DNA of 64,000 bases from positions 110,355 to 174,354 of the forward strand of contig NZ_MUHW01000004.1 of the NCBI RefSeq assembly GCF_002007235.1, read 5' to 3'. Position numbers and translations under genes: made by a program. The notes beneath the pieces are model-generated. The model was not told the origin of the DNA. It ran no database searches and saw only the letters and a program-made list of their open reading frames with translations. This document shows positions 24,781-33,271 of the stretch, piece after piece. The stretch's first letter is position 1. Every line of letters starts with the position of its first letter. This DNA is from Oribacterium sp. C9. GTDB taxonomy: Bacteria > Bacillota > Clostridia > Lachnospirales > Lachnospiraceae.

Positions 24781-24990
24781 ATGGCATATAGAAGATCAGA
24801 TGTTGAAGAAACAGCATTATTCGCAAAGAAGTTTGTACGTTATGAAGAAGGGGCAAAAAAATATAGCATGGGTCTTTCAAAGTTCCAGGCTTTAGCCAGG
24901 GAAGCTAAGGCTACTTATAAGGTAGATAAGCTTGTGCTTGTTAATTGTGAGCTCTTTGAAAAGTATCTTGAGACCTTCAGAGAGTTCTGA
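24781..24990 (+). CDS. xis: Excisionase-like protein (DUF6462 type)
   Basis: 69 residues. The pattern KKFVRYEEGAKKYSMGLSKFQALAREAKATYKVDKLVLVNCELFEKYLETF is the winged-helix/MerR-like form of small ICE excisionases in Lachnospiraceae. AAGGAGGGG precedes it. Its place two bases after the sigma-like gene and ~150 bp before the integrase is the standard xis-int order. Binds element ends to direct integrase toward excision (family knowledge). Confidence 0.8.
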   Translation: MAYRRSDVEETALFAKKFVRYEEGAKKYSMGLSKFQALAREAKATYKVDKLVLVNCELFEKYLETFREF

Positions 24991-25144
24991 AAGTTAGATT
25001 GGGTAAACAATAGAAAGCAGTACTGGGACTTGATTTGCTAGATTTTGCATTGAAAAAGGAAGATTTATTATATATTATAAGAAAGAACAGATGTCTTTTT
25101 TGCAAAACTATAGATTTCGGGTCCTGGAAACAGGAGGGAATTCG

Positions 25145-26383
25145 ATGGCAAAGGCAAGGAAAGACTTAAGAGGTCGAGCCCTTAAAACGGGTGAGATTCA
25201 AAGAAAAGATGATCTTCGTTATATGTATTCTTATACCGATCCTTTGGGGAGAAGAAAGTTTATATATGCGAATGATCTGACAGAGCTTCGTGAGAAGGAG
25301 CGAAAGCTTCAGAGGGATCAGCTTGATGGTTTGGATATTTACGCACAGGGTAAGGCAACCATCAATGATACATTTGATCGTTACATATCAACTAAATACG
25401 AGCTTAGAGATTCCACTAAGGATGGATATCTTTACTTCTATGATCACTTTGTCCGTGACAACTTCGGGATGAAGAAATTGATAGAGGTCAAGTATTCTGA
25501 TGTTCTTCAGTATTATCACTATCTGATGAATGAATTGAATGTCTCGATAAGCTCTGTGGAAACAATTCATGGACTGCTTCATCCGACATTTAATCTTGCA
25601 GTGAGAGATGACATTATTAGGAAGAATCCTACTGATGGAGTAATGGCAGAGATTTCCAAGAAGTGTAACAAGGAAGTCGGTGTCAGACATGCTCTTACCA
25701 GAGATCAGCAGAGAGTGTTTATGGATTACATGGCTAAGCATCCGGTGTACTATCACTGGTGGCCGCTATTTACGGTGCTTTTGGGGACAGGCTGTAGAAT
25801 CGGTGAGTGTTTAGGTTTGAGATGGGATGATCTTGATTTCGAGAAGCGTATAATTAGCGTAAACCATAGCATTGTATATCGTTACAGCACTCAGAAGAAG
25901 GATACAATGATCAGTGTATCACTTCCGAAGACAAAAGCCGGTATCAGAACAATCCCGATGCTTGATATCGTAAAAGATGCATTTGACATCGAGAAGGAAG
26001 AACAGGCTGTGACAGGTGGAAACACTCAGGTTATTGATGGCATGAGAGGTTTCATCTTCTGTAACAGATTTAAGAAGGTTCACAATCCTCAGAGTGTAAA
26101 TGATACAATCCGTAGGATTTGCAAGAACTACAATGCAGAGGAAGTTCTCAACGCCAAGAAAGAAGGAAGAGAGCCGATTATTTTACCGGATTTCTCGTGT
26201 CATCATCTTAGACACACCTTCTGCACAAGACTTTGCGAGACAGAAACTAATCTCAAGGTTATTCAGGATATCATGGGTCACAGAGATATAAAGACCACAA
26301 TGAATATCTATGCTGAAGCAACTCAAGAGATGAAACAGAAGTCATTTGAGAACTTAGCGGCAAAATTGGATGATATCTTTTAA
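25145..26383 (+). CDS. int: Tn916-type tyrosine integrase
   Basis: 412 residues from ATG 25145, chosen because AGGAGGG (25130-25137) has proper spacing; the in-frame ATG at 25091 does not. N-terminal arm-binding region (RYMYSYTDPLGRRKFIYA), core-binding domain, and catalytic domain: Arg in LLGTGCRIGECLGLRWDDL, Lys in SLPKTKAGIRTI, HxxR in CHHLRHTFCTRL, His/Tyr in IMGHRDIKTTMNIYA. Appears intact. Catalyses integration and excision of the element. The attachment site should lie within ~100 bp downstream. Confidence 0.95.
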   Translation: MAKARKDLRGRALKTGEIQRKDDLRYMYSYTDPLGRRKFIYANDLTELREKERKLQRDQLDGLDIYAQGKATINDTFDRYISTKYELRDSTKDGYLYFYDHFVRDNFGMKKLIEVKYSDVLQYYHYLMNELNVSISSVETIHGLLHPTFNLAVRDDIIRKNPTDGVMAEISKKCNKEVGVRHALTRDQQRVFMDYMAKHPVYYHWWPLFTVLLGTGCRIGECLGLRWDDLDFEKRIISVNHSIVYRYSTQKKDTMISVSLPKTKAGIRTIPMLDIVKDAFDIEKEEQAVTGGNTQVIDGMRGFIFCNRFKKVHNPQSVNDTIRRICKNYNAEEVLNAKKEGREPIILPDFSCHHLRHTFCTRLCETETNLKVIQDIMGHRDIKTTMNIYAEATQEMKQKSFENLAAKLDDIF

Positions 26384-26420
26384 GAAAGATTAGGTAAGAA
26401 CTTTGACAACTTATAATGCC

Positions 26421-26449
26421 AAAGAAATCTTTTTGACAACAATTTCTTT
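26421..26449 (+). terminator. Weak hairpin downstream of the integrase
   Basis: AAAGAAAT (26421-26428) pairs with ATTTCTTT (26442-26449) around a loop containing TTTTTGACAAC, with more T after. TTTGACAAC also occurs at 26402-26410. This may be the int terminator, the element end, or both; no second end was identified in the window. Confidence 0.4.
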
Positions 26450-26458
26450 TTGATAATA

Positions 26459-26590
26459 AAGAATATCAATCTATATCAACAAGGTTATCATATGATGTTG
26501 TCCTTCCAATTTCATCATACGCAGATGGATGGAGCACATGCAGGAAGATTCCTGCAGAATCTGCAGAATGAGATTGATTCTTTTAAGTGA
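26459..26590 (+). pseudogene. 3' fragment of a chloramphenicol-acetyltransferase-like gene
   Basis: In one frame after a TAA: GYHMMLSFQFHHTQMDGAHA, then GRFLQNLQNEI and TGA. This matches the C-terminal active-site region of CAT-family trimers (xxQxHHAxxDGxH, catalytic His in the HH..DG box, then FL..LQ..I). Everything upstream is absent and replaced by the integrative element's end. The element may have inserted into, or recombined with, this gene. Confidence 0.75.
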
Positions 26591-26631
26591 AGATGGTGAT
26601 CACCTTTGTTATGACGTGATGAAAAAAGTAA

Positions 26632-26662
26632 TTGACTCGTCCCTTAGGGGATAGTTTAACGT
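26632..26662 (+). promoter_or_regulatory. MerR-type promoter/operator
   Basis: TTGACT (26632-26637), a 19-bp spacer carrying the dyad GTCCCTTAGGGGAT, then TAACGT (26657-26662). The overlong 19-bp spacer with a central dyad is the hallmark of promoters that MerR proteins untwist. It lies 30 bp upstream of the merR-like start, so the gene is autoregulated. Confidence 0.8.
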
Positions 26663-26691
26663 TTCAGATGTGGAAAGGAGAAATTCTAAAA

Positions 26692-27495
26692 ATGCTGAAG
26701 ATAAGTGAATTTTCAAAGCTATCACATCTGACAATCAAAGCCTTAAGGTACTACGAAAAAGAAGGCCTTCTGAAGCCTGTGCACATTGACGAATGGAATA
26801 ATTACAGGTTTTATGATACCTTTCAGCTTGAAACCGCTGCAAGAATCAAATCATTCAGGCAGCTCGATCTGTCTGTAGAGGAAATAAAAGCAATCTTTTC
26901 AGGTGCAGATGTGAAAGAAATCCTGCAGGAAAAATTTAAGTCACTTATCGAAGAAAAGCATCAAATTGAATCCCGTCTTTCCATAATAAAATCAATTTTG
27001 GAGGACAAAGAGATGAACTATCAGGTTACAGAAAAAGTGATCCCGGAGACGATTGTTTATACATCCGAAACAGTTTTAAAGGTGTATTCGGACATGATGC
27101 AATGGATACCTGCAGTTGGAGAAGAATGCCTAAGTCTTAATCCGGGGATGGAGTGTGCAGATCCACCCTACGAGTTCTGCGAATATCTTGATGGAGAGTA
27201 TAAGGAAACTGATATCCGCATCAGGCATAACGAAGCTGTAAAAGCGATCGGAAAAGAAAATGATCACATTAAGTTCAAAACACTGCCAGAGTCAAAGGTT
27301 CTGAGCATCTATCATAAGGGCTCTTATGCTAATATCGGTGAAGCTTATGCATTTCTTATGAAATATGCAGACCAGAACGGATATACAGTAGCAGGTCTTG
27401 CCAGAGAGTGTTATATTGACGGAATCTGGAATAAAGAATCTGAGGAAGAATGGCTGACTGAGATCCAGCTTCCGATTGAAGACGATACAAAATGA
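26692..27495 (+). CDS. MerR-family regulator with GyrI-like effector domain
   Basis: 267 residues from ATG 26692 (AAAGGAG at 26674). MerR wing-HTH: LKISEFSKLSHLTIKALRYYEKEGLLKPVHID, followed by the dimerisation coiled coil (~75-110) and a C-terminal GyrI-like/BltR-type ligand domain (~120-265; KTLPESKVLSIYHKGSYANIGEAYAFLMKY is typical). Related regulators sense lipophilic drugs and activate efflux genes. No target gene is attached here; the next gene has its own promoter. Confidence 0.92.
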   Translation: MLKISEFSKLSHLTIKALRYYEKEGLLKPVHIDEWNNYRFYDTFQLETAARIKSFRQLDLSVEEIKAIFSGADVKEILQEKFKSLIEEKHQIESRLSIIKSILEDKEMNYQVTEKVIPETIVYTSETVLKVYSDMMQWIPAVGEECLSLNPGMECADPPYEFCEYLDGEYKETDIRIRHNEAVKAIGKENDHIKFKTLPESKVLSIYHKGSYANIGEAYAFLMKYADQNGYTVAGLARECYIDGIWNKESEEEWLTEIQLPIEDDTK

Positions 27496-27628
27496 ATAGA
27501 AGATATTACGGATCTGAAGCTGCAGAACAGTCTCAAATTGTCGGTTATTTGGAGATCGTTGTGCAATAGTAAAGAGAATAATTCAAATTTGACAAGATAA
27601 TTTATATTGCACTTTATACTTAAAATAA

Positions 27629-27665
27629 CTAACATTGTTAGTATAATATTAACTAACAATGTTAG
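27629..27665. promoter_or_regulatory. Paired TetR operators flanking a -10 box
   Basis: CTAACATTGTTAG (27629-27641) and CTAACAATGTTAG (27653-27665) are each near-palindromic and are exact reverse complements of one another. TATAAT (27642-27647) lies between them, so repressor binding would occlude the promoter of the TetR operon. Confidence 0.75.
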
Positions 27666-27687
27666 TTATTTTTGATTGGGAGATGTT

Positions 27688-28272
27688 ATGCCAAGAACAG
27701 GATTATCAAAAGAAGAAATAGTAGAAAAAGCTGCAGAACTGGCCAACGAAAAGGGGCTGTCTTACTTGTCGGTTACTACACTGTCAGAATATTTAGGAAT
27801 CAGGAAGCCTTCATTGTACAACCACATGAAGACCATAGAAGATATGCACAGAAGTCTTATGATATATGGTTGGCAAACTGTATCGGAAGACGTTGTCAGA
27901 GGAATTGATTCTTCAGATGAAAAAGCAAATCTATTTGATTACGGAAAAAAATTCTATAAGTTTGCAATAGAGAATCCTGGCGTATTTGAAGCTATGCTCT
28001 GGTATAACAAATACTCAGATGATGCGCTGCTTTCTGCCACAGAAGGATTATATTCTTTTTTCTTCAAGCAGACAGATGGCTTAGGGATAGATCGTGAGAT
28101 CGCTAATCACTTGCTTCGAACATACAGATCTTTCCTTGAAGGTTTTATTATGCTTCAGATTCATAATTCTTTTGGAAATCCAATATCATTGGAAGAGAGC
28201 TTTGAGATATCACTGAATGTGATGATATCCGGGATGGATGGGTATAGAAATAAGAGGGGTAATAAAAAATGA
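27688..28272 (+). CDS. TetR/AcrR regulator (TetR_C_33-like, WHG)
   Basis: 194 residues from ATG 27688 (GGGAG upstream). HTH: KEEIVEKAAELANEKGLSYLSVTTLSEYLGIRKPSLYNHMKT. The C-terminal domain follows the WHG/TetR_C_33 pattern (FAIENPGVFEAMLWYNKY, LRTYRSFLEGFIMLQ). First gene of a three-gene operon with a GNAT enzyme and an RmlC-like cupin, each overlapping the previous by four bases. Confidence 0.92.
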   Translation: MPRTGLSKEEIVEKAAELANEKGLSYLSVTTLSEYLGIRKPSLYNHMKTIEDMHRSLMIYGWQTVSEDVVRGIDSSDEKANLFDYGKKFYKFAIENPGVFEAMLWYNKYSDDALLSATEGLYSFFFKQTDGLGIDREIANHLLRTYRSFLEGFIMLQIHNSFGNPISLEESFEISLNVMISGMDGYRNKRGNKK

Positions 28273-28724
28273 TTGAGTTCAGAAATGCTGAGGTGGCTGA
28301 TGCAGAGTTGGTGAGGGATATATATGACGCTGCTTTTTATGATGACTACGTAAAATATGGCGAATGTCCGGCGTATGGAAGGACAAAAGAAGAGATGGAG
28401 CAGTCAATAATTGATTATCCCAAATTCATAATTCTTAATGAAAGTAAACCGGTTGGTGTCATTTCATGCAGGGAGCTGGAAGCGGGTAATTATGAAGCCG
28501 GATGTTTATGTGTAATTCCTGAGTTTCAGGGAAGAGGAATAGGAACGACTGCAATGCGATTTGCAATAACACATTATTCTGATTGGAAGACATTTACACT
28601 AGTAACTCCTGTGGACAAAAGTCAAAATGTAAAATTCTATACAGAAAGATGCGGCTTTGATATCCAGTCTGAAGAAATGGATGGAAGTGTTAAAGTATAC
28701 AGATTTATATTGAGGCGGATATGA
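28269..28724 (+). CDS. GNAT N-acetyltransferase
   Basis: 151 residues. GNAT core: GVISCRELEAGNYEAGCLCVIPEFQGRGIGTTAMRFAI carries motif A (Q/RxxGxG/A acetyl-CoA loop), and KFYTERCGF is motif B. Start overlaps the TetR stop (ATGA). Acetylates an unknown small molecule or peptide. Confidence 0.88.
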   Translation: MIEFRNAEVADAELVRDIYDAAFYDDYVKYGECPAYGRTKEEMEQSIIDYPKFIILNESKPVGVISCRELEAGNYEAGCLCVIPEFQGRGIGTTAMRFAITHYSDWKTFTLVTPVDKSQNVKFYTERCGFDIQSEEMDGSVKVYRFILRRI

Positions 28725-29251
28725 TGATAAAAGAAATATTTGGAAAAGTAAAAATATATAGGCTCCATTCGCGTGTTGATAACCGTGGATCTCTGGAATA
28801 TGTTTTTGATGAAAACACTGCCTGTTTCAATGCTCGGGAGACAAGAATCTATAGCATGCCCAAAGAAGGAACTTTTTTTGGAATACACTACAGAGAAGAG
28901 AGTAGCCCAATGACGAAGTTTGTGACAGTCATAAAAGGCAGAGGTATGGATTACGTTATTGATTTGAGAAAAGACTCCTCAACCTATCTTCAATGGGAGT
29001 CATTTGAACTGTCAGAAGAAAATACATTGGCAGTACTGATTCCTGCAGGTTTTGGGCATGCTTTTATTTCATTGCAAAATGATACGATACAGCTTTATTC
29101 TGTGGACAGAAGTGGCAACGATGCTTATTCAAAACATATTAATTACATGGATTCCCAAATCGGTCTTAAACTGCCCGTACCCATTTCCGAAATCTCGGAT
29201 TATGATTTAAGCGCTCCTTTTGTTTCAGAAAGGGGAGTTGTAGGAGAGTGA
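28721..29251 (+). CDS. RmlC-like dTDP-sugar epimerase family protein
   Basis: 176 residues. Cupin of the RmlC type: SLEYVFDEN, FFGIHYREESSPMTKFVTVIKG (G-x-H-Y-R/Q box), VIDLRKDSSTYLQWESFELS, LIPAGFGHAF, and Tyr in YSVDRSGNDAYSKHINYMD. The catalytic His (GIHYR) and the GFGHAF box are retained, so epimerase-type chemistry is possible, but no other dTDP-sugar genes lie nearby. Overlaps the GNAT gene by four bases; possibly a stand-alone sugar 3,5-epimerase. Confidence 0.8.
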   Translation: MMIKEIFGKVKIYRLHSRVDNRGSLEYVFDENTACFNARETRIYSMPKEGTFFGIHYREESSPMTKFVTVIKGRGMDYVIDLRKDSSTYLQWESFELSEENTLAVLIPAGFGHAFISLQNDTIQLYSVDRSGNDAYSKHINYMDSQIGLKLPVPISEISDYDLSAPFVSERGVVGE

Positions 29252-29383
29252 TAGGGGAATATGAATAGACCAGTTACTATATGAATGAAAAAAGGATTGT
29301 AAAATGGATGCCTAAGGGAACAATAACAATTGTTTTAGGTATACATCCCAAAAATCAGGATTTGTCGAAAAATATTGGAGTGA

Positions 29384-29427
29384 AAAACAGACTTAAATCC
29401 GTGCAAGGAGGAGGTCTGTTTTTGTTT
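29384..29427 (+). terminator. Terminator of the AAAACAGAC family
   Basis: AAAACAGAC (29384-29392) pairs with GTCTGTTTT (29414-29422), followed by more T. It shares the preceding GTG and the AAAACAG...CTGTTTT stem with hairpins at 50497, 52464 and 59238. Confidence 0.8.
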
Positions 29428-29473
29428 TGTGATACTTTTGTCCCAGAGTATTGCATTAAAAGGAGATTCTAAA

Positions 29474-29860
29474 ATGAAAAAATCTTTATCTCTGGATAAC
29501 AAATCGATAGACGGTCAGAATATATCCTATTGCATATTTGGCAAGGGAGATATTGATTTGGTTATTGAAATGGGACTTGGTGCAGTTGCCGGCGAGTGGT
29601 GGCACATTGCAGAGCAGCTGTCAAAACAGTTTACCGTTCTTTTGTATGAGCGTGGAAGAAATATTTACAAGGCGCGCTCGCCGAAAAATATAGCCTAAGA
29701 ATTACATACTTTGTTAATGGAACTCCCTTGTAAAAGTAAGATTATTATTTTGGCACATTCACAGGGTGGTCTGTATGCGCAGCAATTTGCCAGATTGTAC
29801 CCCAATATGATTCGTGGCATAGTGTTTGTAGATCCTTTGCAAATGATTTGTTATGTGTAA
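29474..29860 (+). pseudogene. Broken alpha/beta-hydrolase paralogue
   Basis: Starts like the intact gene at 41930 (KKSLSLDNKSIDGQNISY, VAGEWWHIAEQLSKQFTVLL). It has TAA where the paralogue has GAA (after RSPKNIA), then continues in frame (LAHSQGGLYAQQFARLYPNM, GIVFVDPL) until a deletion leads to QMICYV-stop. The nucleophile motif SHSQGG-like region is present but downstream of the nonsense codon. About 55% of the gene is missing. AAGGAG precedes it. Confidence 0.9.
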
Positions 29861-29905
29861 ATATAAATGATTACGACAAAATCGGGATTTGGGAGGAGCA
29901 TTGGG

Positions 29906-30418
29906 ATGAAAGAAAACATCGTACAGAAGCTTACATCAAAAGATGATAAATATGCCTGTGCCTTTACTGATAGAATTGTTGCAGAAAGCCATGATACAGA
30001 TGAATGGTATGAATACTTTGAGGATGTTGCTTCGTTGCTCGACCATCCAAAGTCATTGGTAAGAAATCGAGCTTTGTATATCCTTGCGGCAAACGCACAA
30101 TGGGATGAAGAAAACCGGTTCGATCTCATCCTTCCGGATTATCTGAAACACATCACCGATGAAAAGCCCATCACCGCCAGACAATGTGTGAAGGCGCTTG
30201 CTCAAGTGGGACTGGCAAGGCCGCAGTATATCCCGCAAATTCTGTCTGCTCTGCGTAGCGCTGATTTGTCCAAATACAAAGACAGTATGCGTCCGCTGAT
30301 TGAAAGGGACATGGAAGAAACGGAAAAGATACTGATGAATTCAGGCTTTACGGAGGTAATTTCATTGAACAACATCTTTTATTTTGCGAACGAAAACACG
30401 GAGACGAAGGCGACGTGA
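29906..30418 (+). CDS. HEAT-repeat protein (annotated SufBD-like in relatives) with chimeric tail
   Basis: 170 residues from ATG 29906 (GGGAGGAGC upstream). Helical repeats: WYEYFEDVASLLDHPKSLVRNRALYILAANAQWDEENRFD and ITARQCVKALAQVGLARPQYI are typical of armadillo/HEAT-like Clostridia proteins often mislabelled SufBD. The last ~25 residues (NSGFTEVISLNNIFYFANEN) are encoded by a DNA block also found at the nitroreductase start (40335-40378), including its ribosome-binding site, so the gene end is a recombination junction. Function unknown. Confidence 0.8.
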   Translation: MKENIVQKLTSKDDKYACAFTDRIVAESHDTDEWYEYFEDVASLLDHPKSLVRNRALYILAANAQWDEENRFDLILPDYLKHITDEKPITARQCVKALAQVGLARPQYIPQILSALRSADLSKYKDSMRPLIERDMEETEKILMNSGFTEVISLNNIFYFANENTETKAT

Positions 30419-30837
30419 GAACAGAAAAATGTCAGGGACGGCTGACGGTATACTTTGAGGATCCGTTTTGGGTGGGAGTCTTTGAGAGAATTGAAAATGG
30501 GAAGCTATCGGCGGCAAAGGTGACATTCGGTGCTGAACCAAAGGATTATGAGGTGCGGGAGTTCATTAGCAGGCATTATTATCACCTGCAATATAGTCCG
30601 GCGATTAAAACCGATGTAAAGGATGTAAAGAAAAATCCGAAAAGGGCACAGCGCGACGCGAAAAAACAGATCTTAGAAAAAGGAATCGGTACGAAATCGC
30701 AACAAGCTCTTAAACTGCAACAGGAACAGAATAAACTGGTGAGAAAAGAGCGAAGCAAGAAGGAACGGGAAGCGGAAAGCAATAGGCTGTTTGAGATGAA
30801 ACAGCTGAAGAAAAGGGAGAAGCATAAGGGGCATTAA
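30415..30837 (+). CDS. yjdF: YjdF family protein
   Basis: 140 residues with a GTG start overlapping the upstream stop. GRLTVYFEDPFWVGVFERIENGKLSAAKVTFGAEPKDYEV is the conserved YjdF (DUF2992) N-terminus. The tail GIGTKSQQALKLQQEQNKL and a Lys/Arg/Glu-rich end KKREKHKGH are also typical. yjdF genes in Firmicutes are often controlled by a riboswitch for azaaromatic compounds; none is evident here because the gene abuts the HEAT gene. A copy of the same tail is fused to a GNAT gene at 52547. Confidence 0.9.
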   Translation: MRTEKCQGRLTVYFEDPFWVGVFERIENGKLSAAKVTFGAEPKDYEVREFISRHYYHLQYSPAIKTDVKDVKKNPKRAQRDAKKQILEKGIGTKSQQALKLQQEQNKLVRKERSKKEREAESNRLFEMKQLKKREKHKGH

Positions 30838-30842
30838 GAAAT

Positions 30843-31754
30843 ATGTGTAGAATAGAAAAAGCAAATCTGGAAGATCTTGATGAGATTCTTCGGTTGCAGT
30901 ATCTGGCATATCAGAGTGAAGCTGCTTTGTTTGGAAGTAACGATATTCCTCCGCTGAAACAAAAGTTAGATGAAGTAACAGAAGAATATGCGCAAGGGCG
31001 TATTCTCAAGATGATCGATGAGGATGGCACTATTATCGGCTCAGTTCGTGCGAAAGAAGCTGATGGAACCGTATATATCGGGAAACTGATGGTTCATCCG
31101 GATCACAGGCGTAAGGGTTATGGAAGAAGGCTCCTGACGGAGATTGAGCAAAGTTTTGCAGGTAAGCGATATGAGCTTTTTACAAGTACAAGAAGCAAGG
31201 ATAACATCCGGTTGTATCAGGACAATGGATATAGAGAGTTTGATCAAAGGATCGTTAAAGATGACCTAATATTTGTTTATATGGAGAAAATGAAAAGTGA
31301 GGTGTCAATTAGGAAGCTTTCTGCTGAAGAAAGATCTACAGCTCTTGACCTTGCGTGGAGAGTGTTTTCAGAGTATGAGTCACCGGATTATGGGGAAGAG
31401 GGCATAGAGGAATTCCGGAAGTGTTTACATGACGAAGGATATCTTGCAGGAATTGAATACTACGGTGCTTTTGACGGGGAAAGACTGATAGGTCTAGTGG
31501 GAATCCGATCAGACAAAAAGCATATCTGTTTCTTTTTTGTGGACGGAAAATATCATCGCCAAGGGATCGGAACAAAGCTGTTCAAAGCAGTACGGCAGGA
31601 ATATCCTAATCAGATAATCACTCTTAATTCCTCGCCCTATGGAGTGCCGTTTTATCATGCGCTGGGATTTACAGACACGGATAAAGAACAGACAGTGAAC
31701 GGGATTTGGTTTACGCCGATGAAGTATGAAGATTTTGCAGAAGATGGAGATTGA
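30843..31754 (+). CDS. Tandem GNAT acetyltransferase
   Basis: 303 residues holding two GNAT domains. Domain 1 (1-145): GKLMVHPDHRRKGYGRRLLTEIE and RLYQDNGYREF. Domain 2 (~150-300): SDKKHICFFFVDGKYHRQGIGTKLFKAV and PFYHALGF. Both keep the RxxGxG acetyl-CoA loop. Five bases after yjdF, so probably one operon. Substrate unknown; tandem GNATs include aminoglycoside and peptide acetylases. Confidence 0.88.
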   Translation: MCRIEKANLEDLDEILRLQYLAYQSEAALFGSNDIPPLKQKLDEVTEEYAQGRILKMIDEDGTIIGSVRAKEADGTVYIGKLMVHPDHRRKGYGRRLLTEIEQSFAGKRYELFTSTRSKDNIRLYQDNGYREFDQRIVKDDLIFVYMEKMKSEVSIRKLSAEERSTALDLAWRVFSEYESPDYGEEGIEEFRKCLHDEGYLAGIEYYGAFDGERLIGLVGIRSDKKHICFFFVDGKYHRQGIGTKLFKAVRQEYPNQIITLNSSPYGVPFYHALGFTDTDKEQTVNGIWFTPMKYEDFAEDGD

Positions 31755-31757
31755 AAG

Positions 31758-32297
31758 ATGCTGCTGGTTTATGCGAATGATTTCGAGGCAGTGAAGAAAA
31801 TATATATTGATGTGATAGAGAACACTCCGCTGATAGAGCAATATGCCAGGTGGGTATATGGAAAGCATTCTACAGATGAACAGCTTAGAGCATATATTCT
31901 GCATGATGAGATGTATTTCCTGATGGATGAAGATGATGCCGCCGGGGTTGTGGCAATTTCTATGAATCAGGGCGCGGAATACGAGAAGATAGTATGGAGG
32001 GATAAACTTCCGAACGATCAGGTAGCAACAGTTCATCTGCTTGCGGTTTCTCCTTCATATCAGGGAAGATCACTGGGGATCAAGATTCTTGAGGAAGCGA
32101 TGAAGATTGCAGTCAGGAATGGGAAAAAGGCGCTTCGCCTTGATGCGCTGAAAACAAATCTTCCGGCGCAGAGGATGTATGAAAAAGCCGGGTTTTTATA
32201 TAGGGGTGAGCAGAGACTGTATGCCGAAAACACCGGCGTTACAGATTTTTTGTACTATGAAAAAATACCGGAATTAGATTTGTTTAAGGAAGGATGA
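31758..32297 (+). CDS. GNAT N-acetyltransferase
   Basis: 179 residues. VHLLAVSPSYQGRSLGIKILEEAM gives motif A (Q-G-R-S-L-G), and RMYEKAGFLYRGEQRLY motif B. Three bases after the tandem GNAT gene and overlapping the metallo-hydrolase pseudogene by four bases, so part of the same transcript. Confidence 0.88.
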   Translation: MLLVYANDFEAVKKIYIDVIENTPLIEQYARWVYGKHSTDEQLRAYILHDEMYFLMDEDDAAGVVAISMNQGAEYEKIVWRDKLPNDQVATVHLLAVSPSYQGRSLGIKILEEAMKIAVRNGKKALRLDALKTNLPAQRMYEKAGFLYRGEQRLYAENTGVTDFLYYEKIPELDLFKEG

Positions 32298-32929
32298 TCG
32301 AAATGAAGGTTCATCAGATAAAGATTGATTTTAATGTAACTGAACAGATTAAAAGGTTTGTCTATGTTTATATTCTTGAAGCAGAGTCACTTTACCTTAT
32401 TGATTCGGGTGTTTACGGCTCTGAGACTAAGATAATGGATTATCTGGATTCGATTGGAAGGAATACTTCTGAGATTAAGGGAGTATTTCTTACGCATGCG
32501 CATCCTGATCATATCGGATCAGCGGCGTGGTTCCGGGAACATTCAGGATGTAAGATTTATGCCAGCGAAGGTGAAAGGCTTTGGATTGAGGATATCGATC
32601 TGCAATTCAAGGAAAGACCCATTCCGAATTTCTATAATCTCGCAGGAAAATCATCAAAAGTTGATTTTGTGGTTTAGGAGGGCGATGAGATTCGGCTGGA
32701 AGGCATTGAAACCTATTATCCTGCCTGGGATCGGACTTATGACCGCGAGATGATGAAGAGCAGGCTTGCTGATGCAGTGGAGATCATAGATATGCTTAAA
32801 AACACAGTTTTGGAGTTGGACGATGGGACAGATTTGGAAACCTTGACATCCCAGGTATGTGACAGGCTGAATATGCAGATGCTGAAGACTAATCCGCTTT
32901 TTTGCAGGACCATAAATTGTTTACGATAG
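32294..32929 (+). pseudogene. Broken metallo-beta-lactamase-fold hydrolase
   Basis: The N-terminal part is normal: YLIDSGVYGSETKIM, then GVFLTHAHPDHIGSAAWF with the HxHxDH zinc motif. At VDFVV a TAG interrupts the frame, which continues EGDEIRLEGIETYYPAWDRTYDRE and runs to TAG at 32927. The normal central part (GDAL/H..G zinc ligands) is deleted, so even readthrough would be inactive. Operon position suggests decay within a transcribed unit. Confidence 0.88.
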
Positions 32930-32941
32930 GGGAAGTATGGG

Positions 32942-33241
32942 ATGAGCTGTTATTTTATTGTTGATGTATATATTGATGAAAACAAGGGGAGAGGCACCTA
33001 TGAGGATTATATCGAGAAGGTAAAGCCGATTGTTGAAAGCTTTGGAGGAGAATATCTTGTACGGACAGAAAATATCCGGGCGCTCAGTCCTCTTAGAAAT
33101 CCGGGAAGAGTAATTATAATTCGTTTTCCGTCCAGAGAAAAGTTGGATGCTTGTTTTGCTTCTGAAGAGTACAGGCATATCATGCATGAACGGGTGGATA
33201 ATGTAGATGCCAGGGCATTGATCGTGGAGGGTGAGACATGA
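32942..33241 (+). CDS. DUF1330 family protein
   Basis: 99 residues. YFIVDVYIDENKGRGTYEDYIEKVKPIVESFGGEYLVRTENI and RVIIIRFPSREKLDACFASEEYRHIM match DUF1330, a small dimeric ferredoxin-like fold resembling antibiotic-biosynthesis monooxygenases. No ligand is known. GGGGAAG precedes the start; the stop overlaps the next frame's ATG at 33238. Confidence 0.88.
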   Translation: MSCYFIVDVYIDENKGRGTYEDYIEKVKPIVESFGGEYLVRTENIRALSPLRNPGRVIIIRFPSREKLDACFASEEYRHIMHERVDNVDARALIVEGET

Positions 33242-33271
33242 ATAAGGAATGGTCGGAAAAAAAACAGGAAA

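Noticed and set aside
29281..29472. 63-codon plus-strand frame before the hydrolase pseudogene
   Set aside because: It contains the terminator hairpin at 29384-29427 and has no ribosome-binding site.
30340..30418. A yjdF riboswitch upstream of yjdF
   Set aside because: The yjdF GTG overlaps the stop of the HEAT gene, and the upstream 100 bp are coding, leaving no leader for the aptamer.
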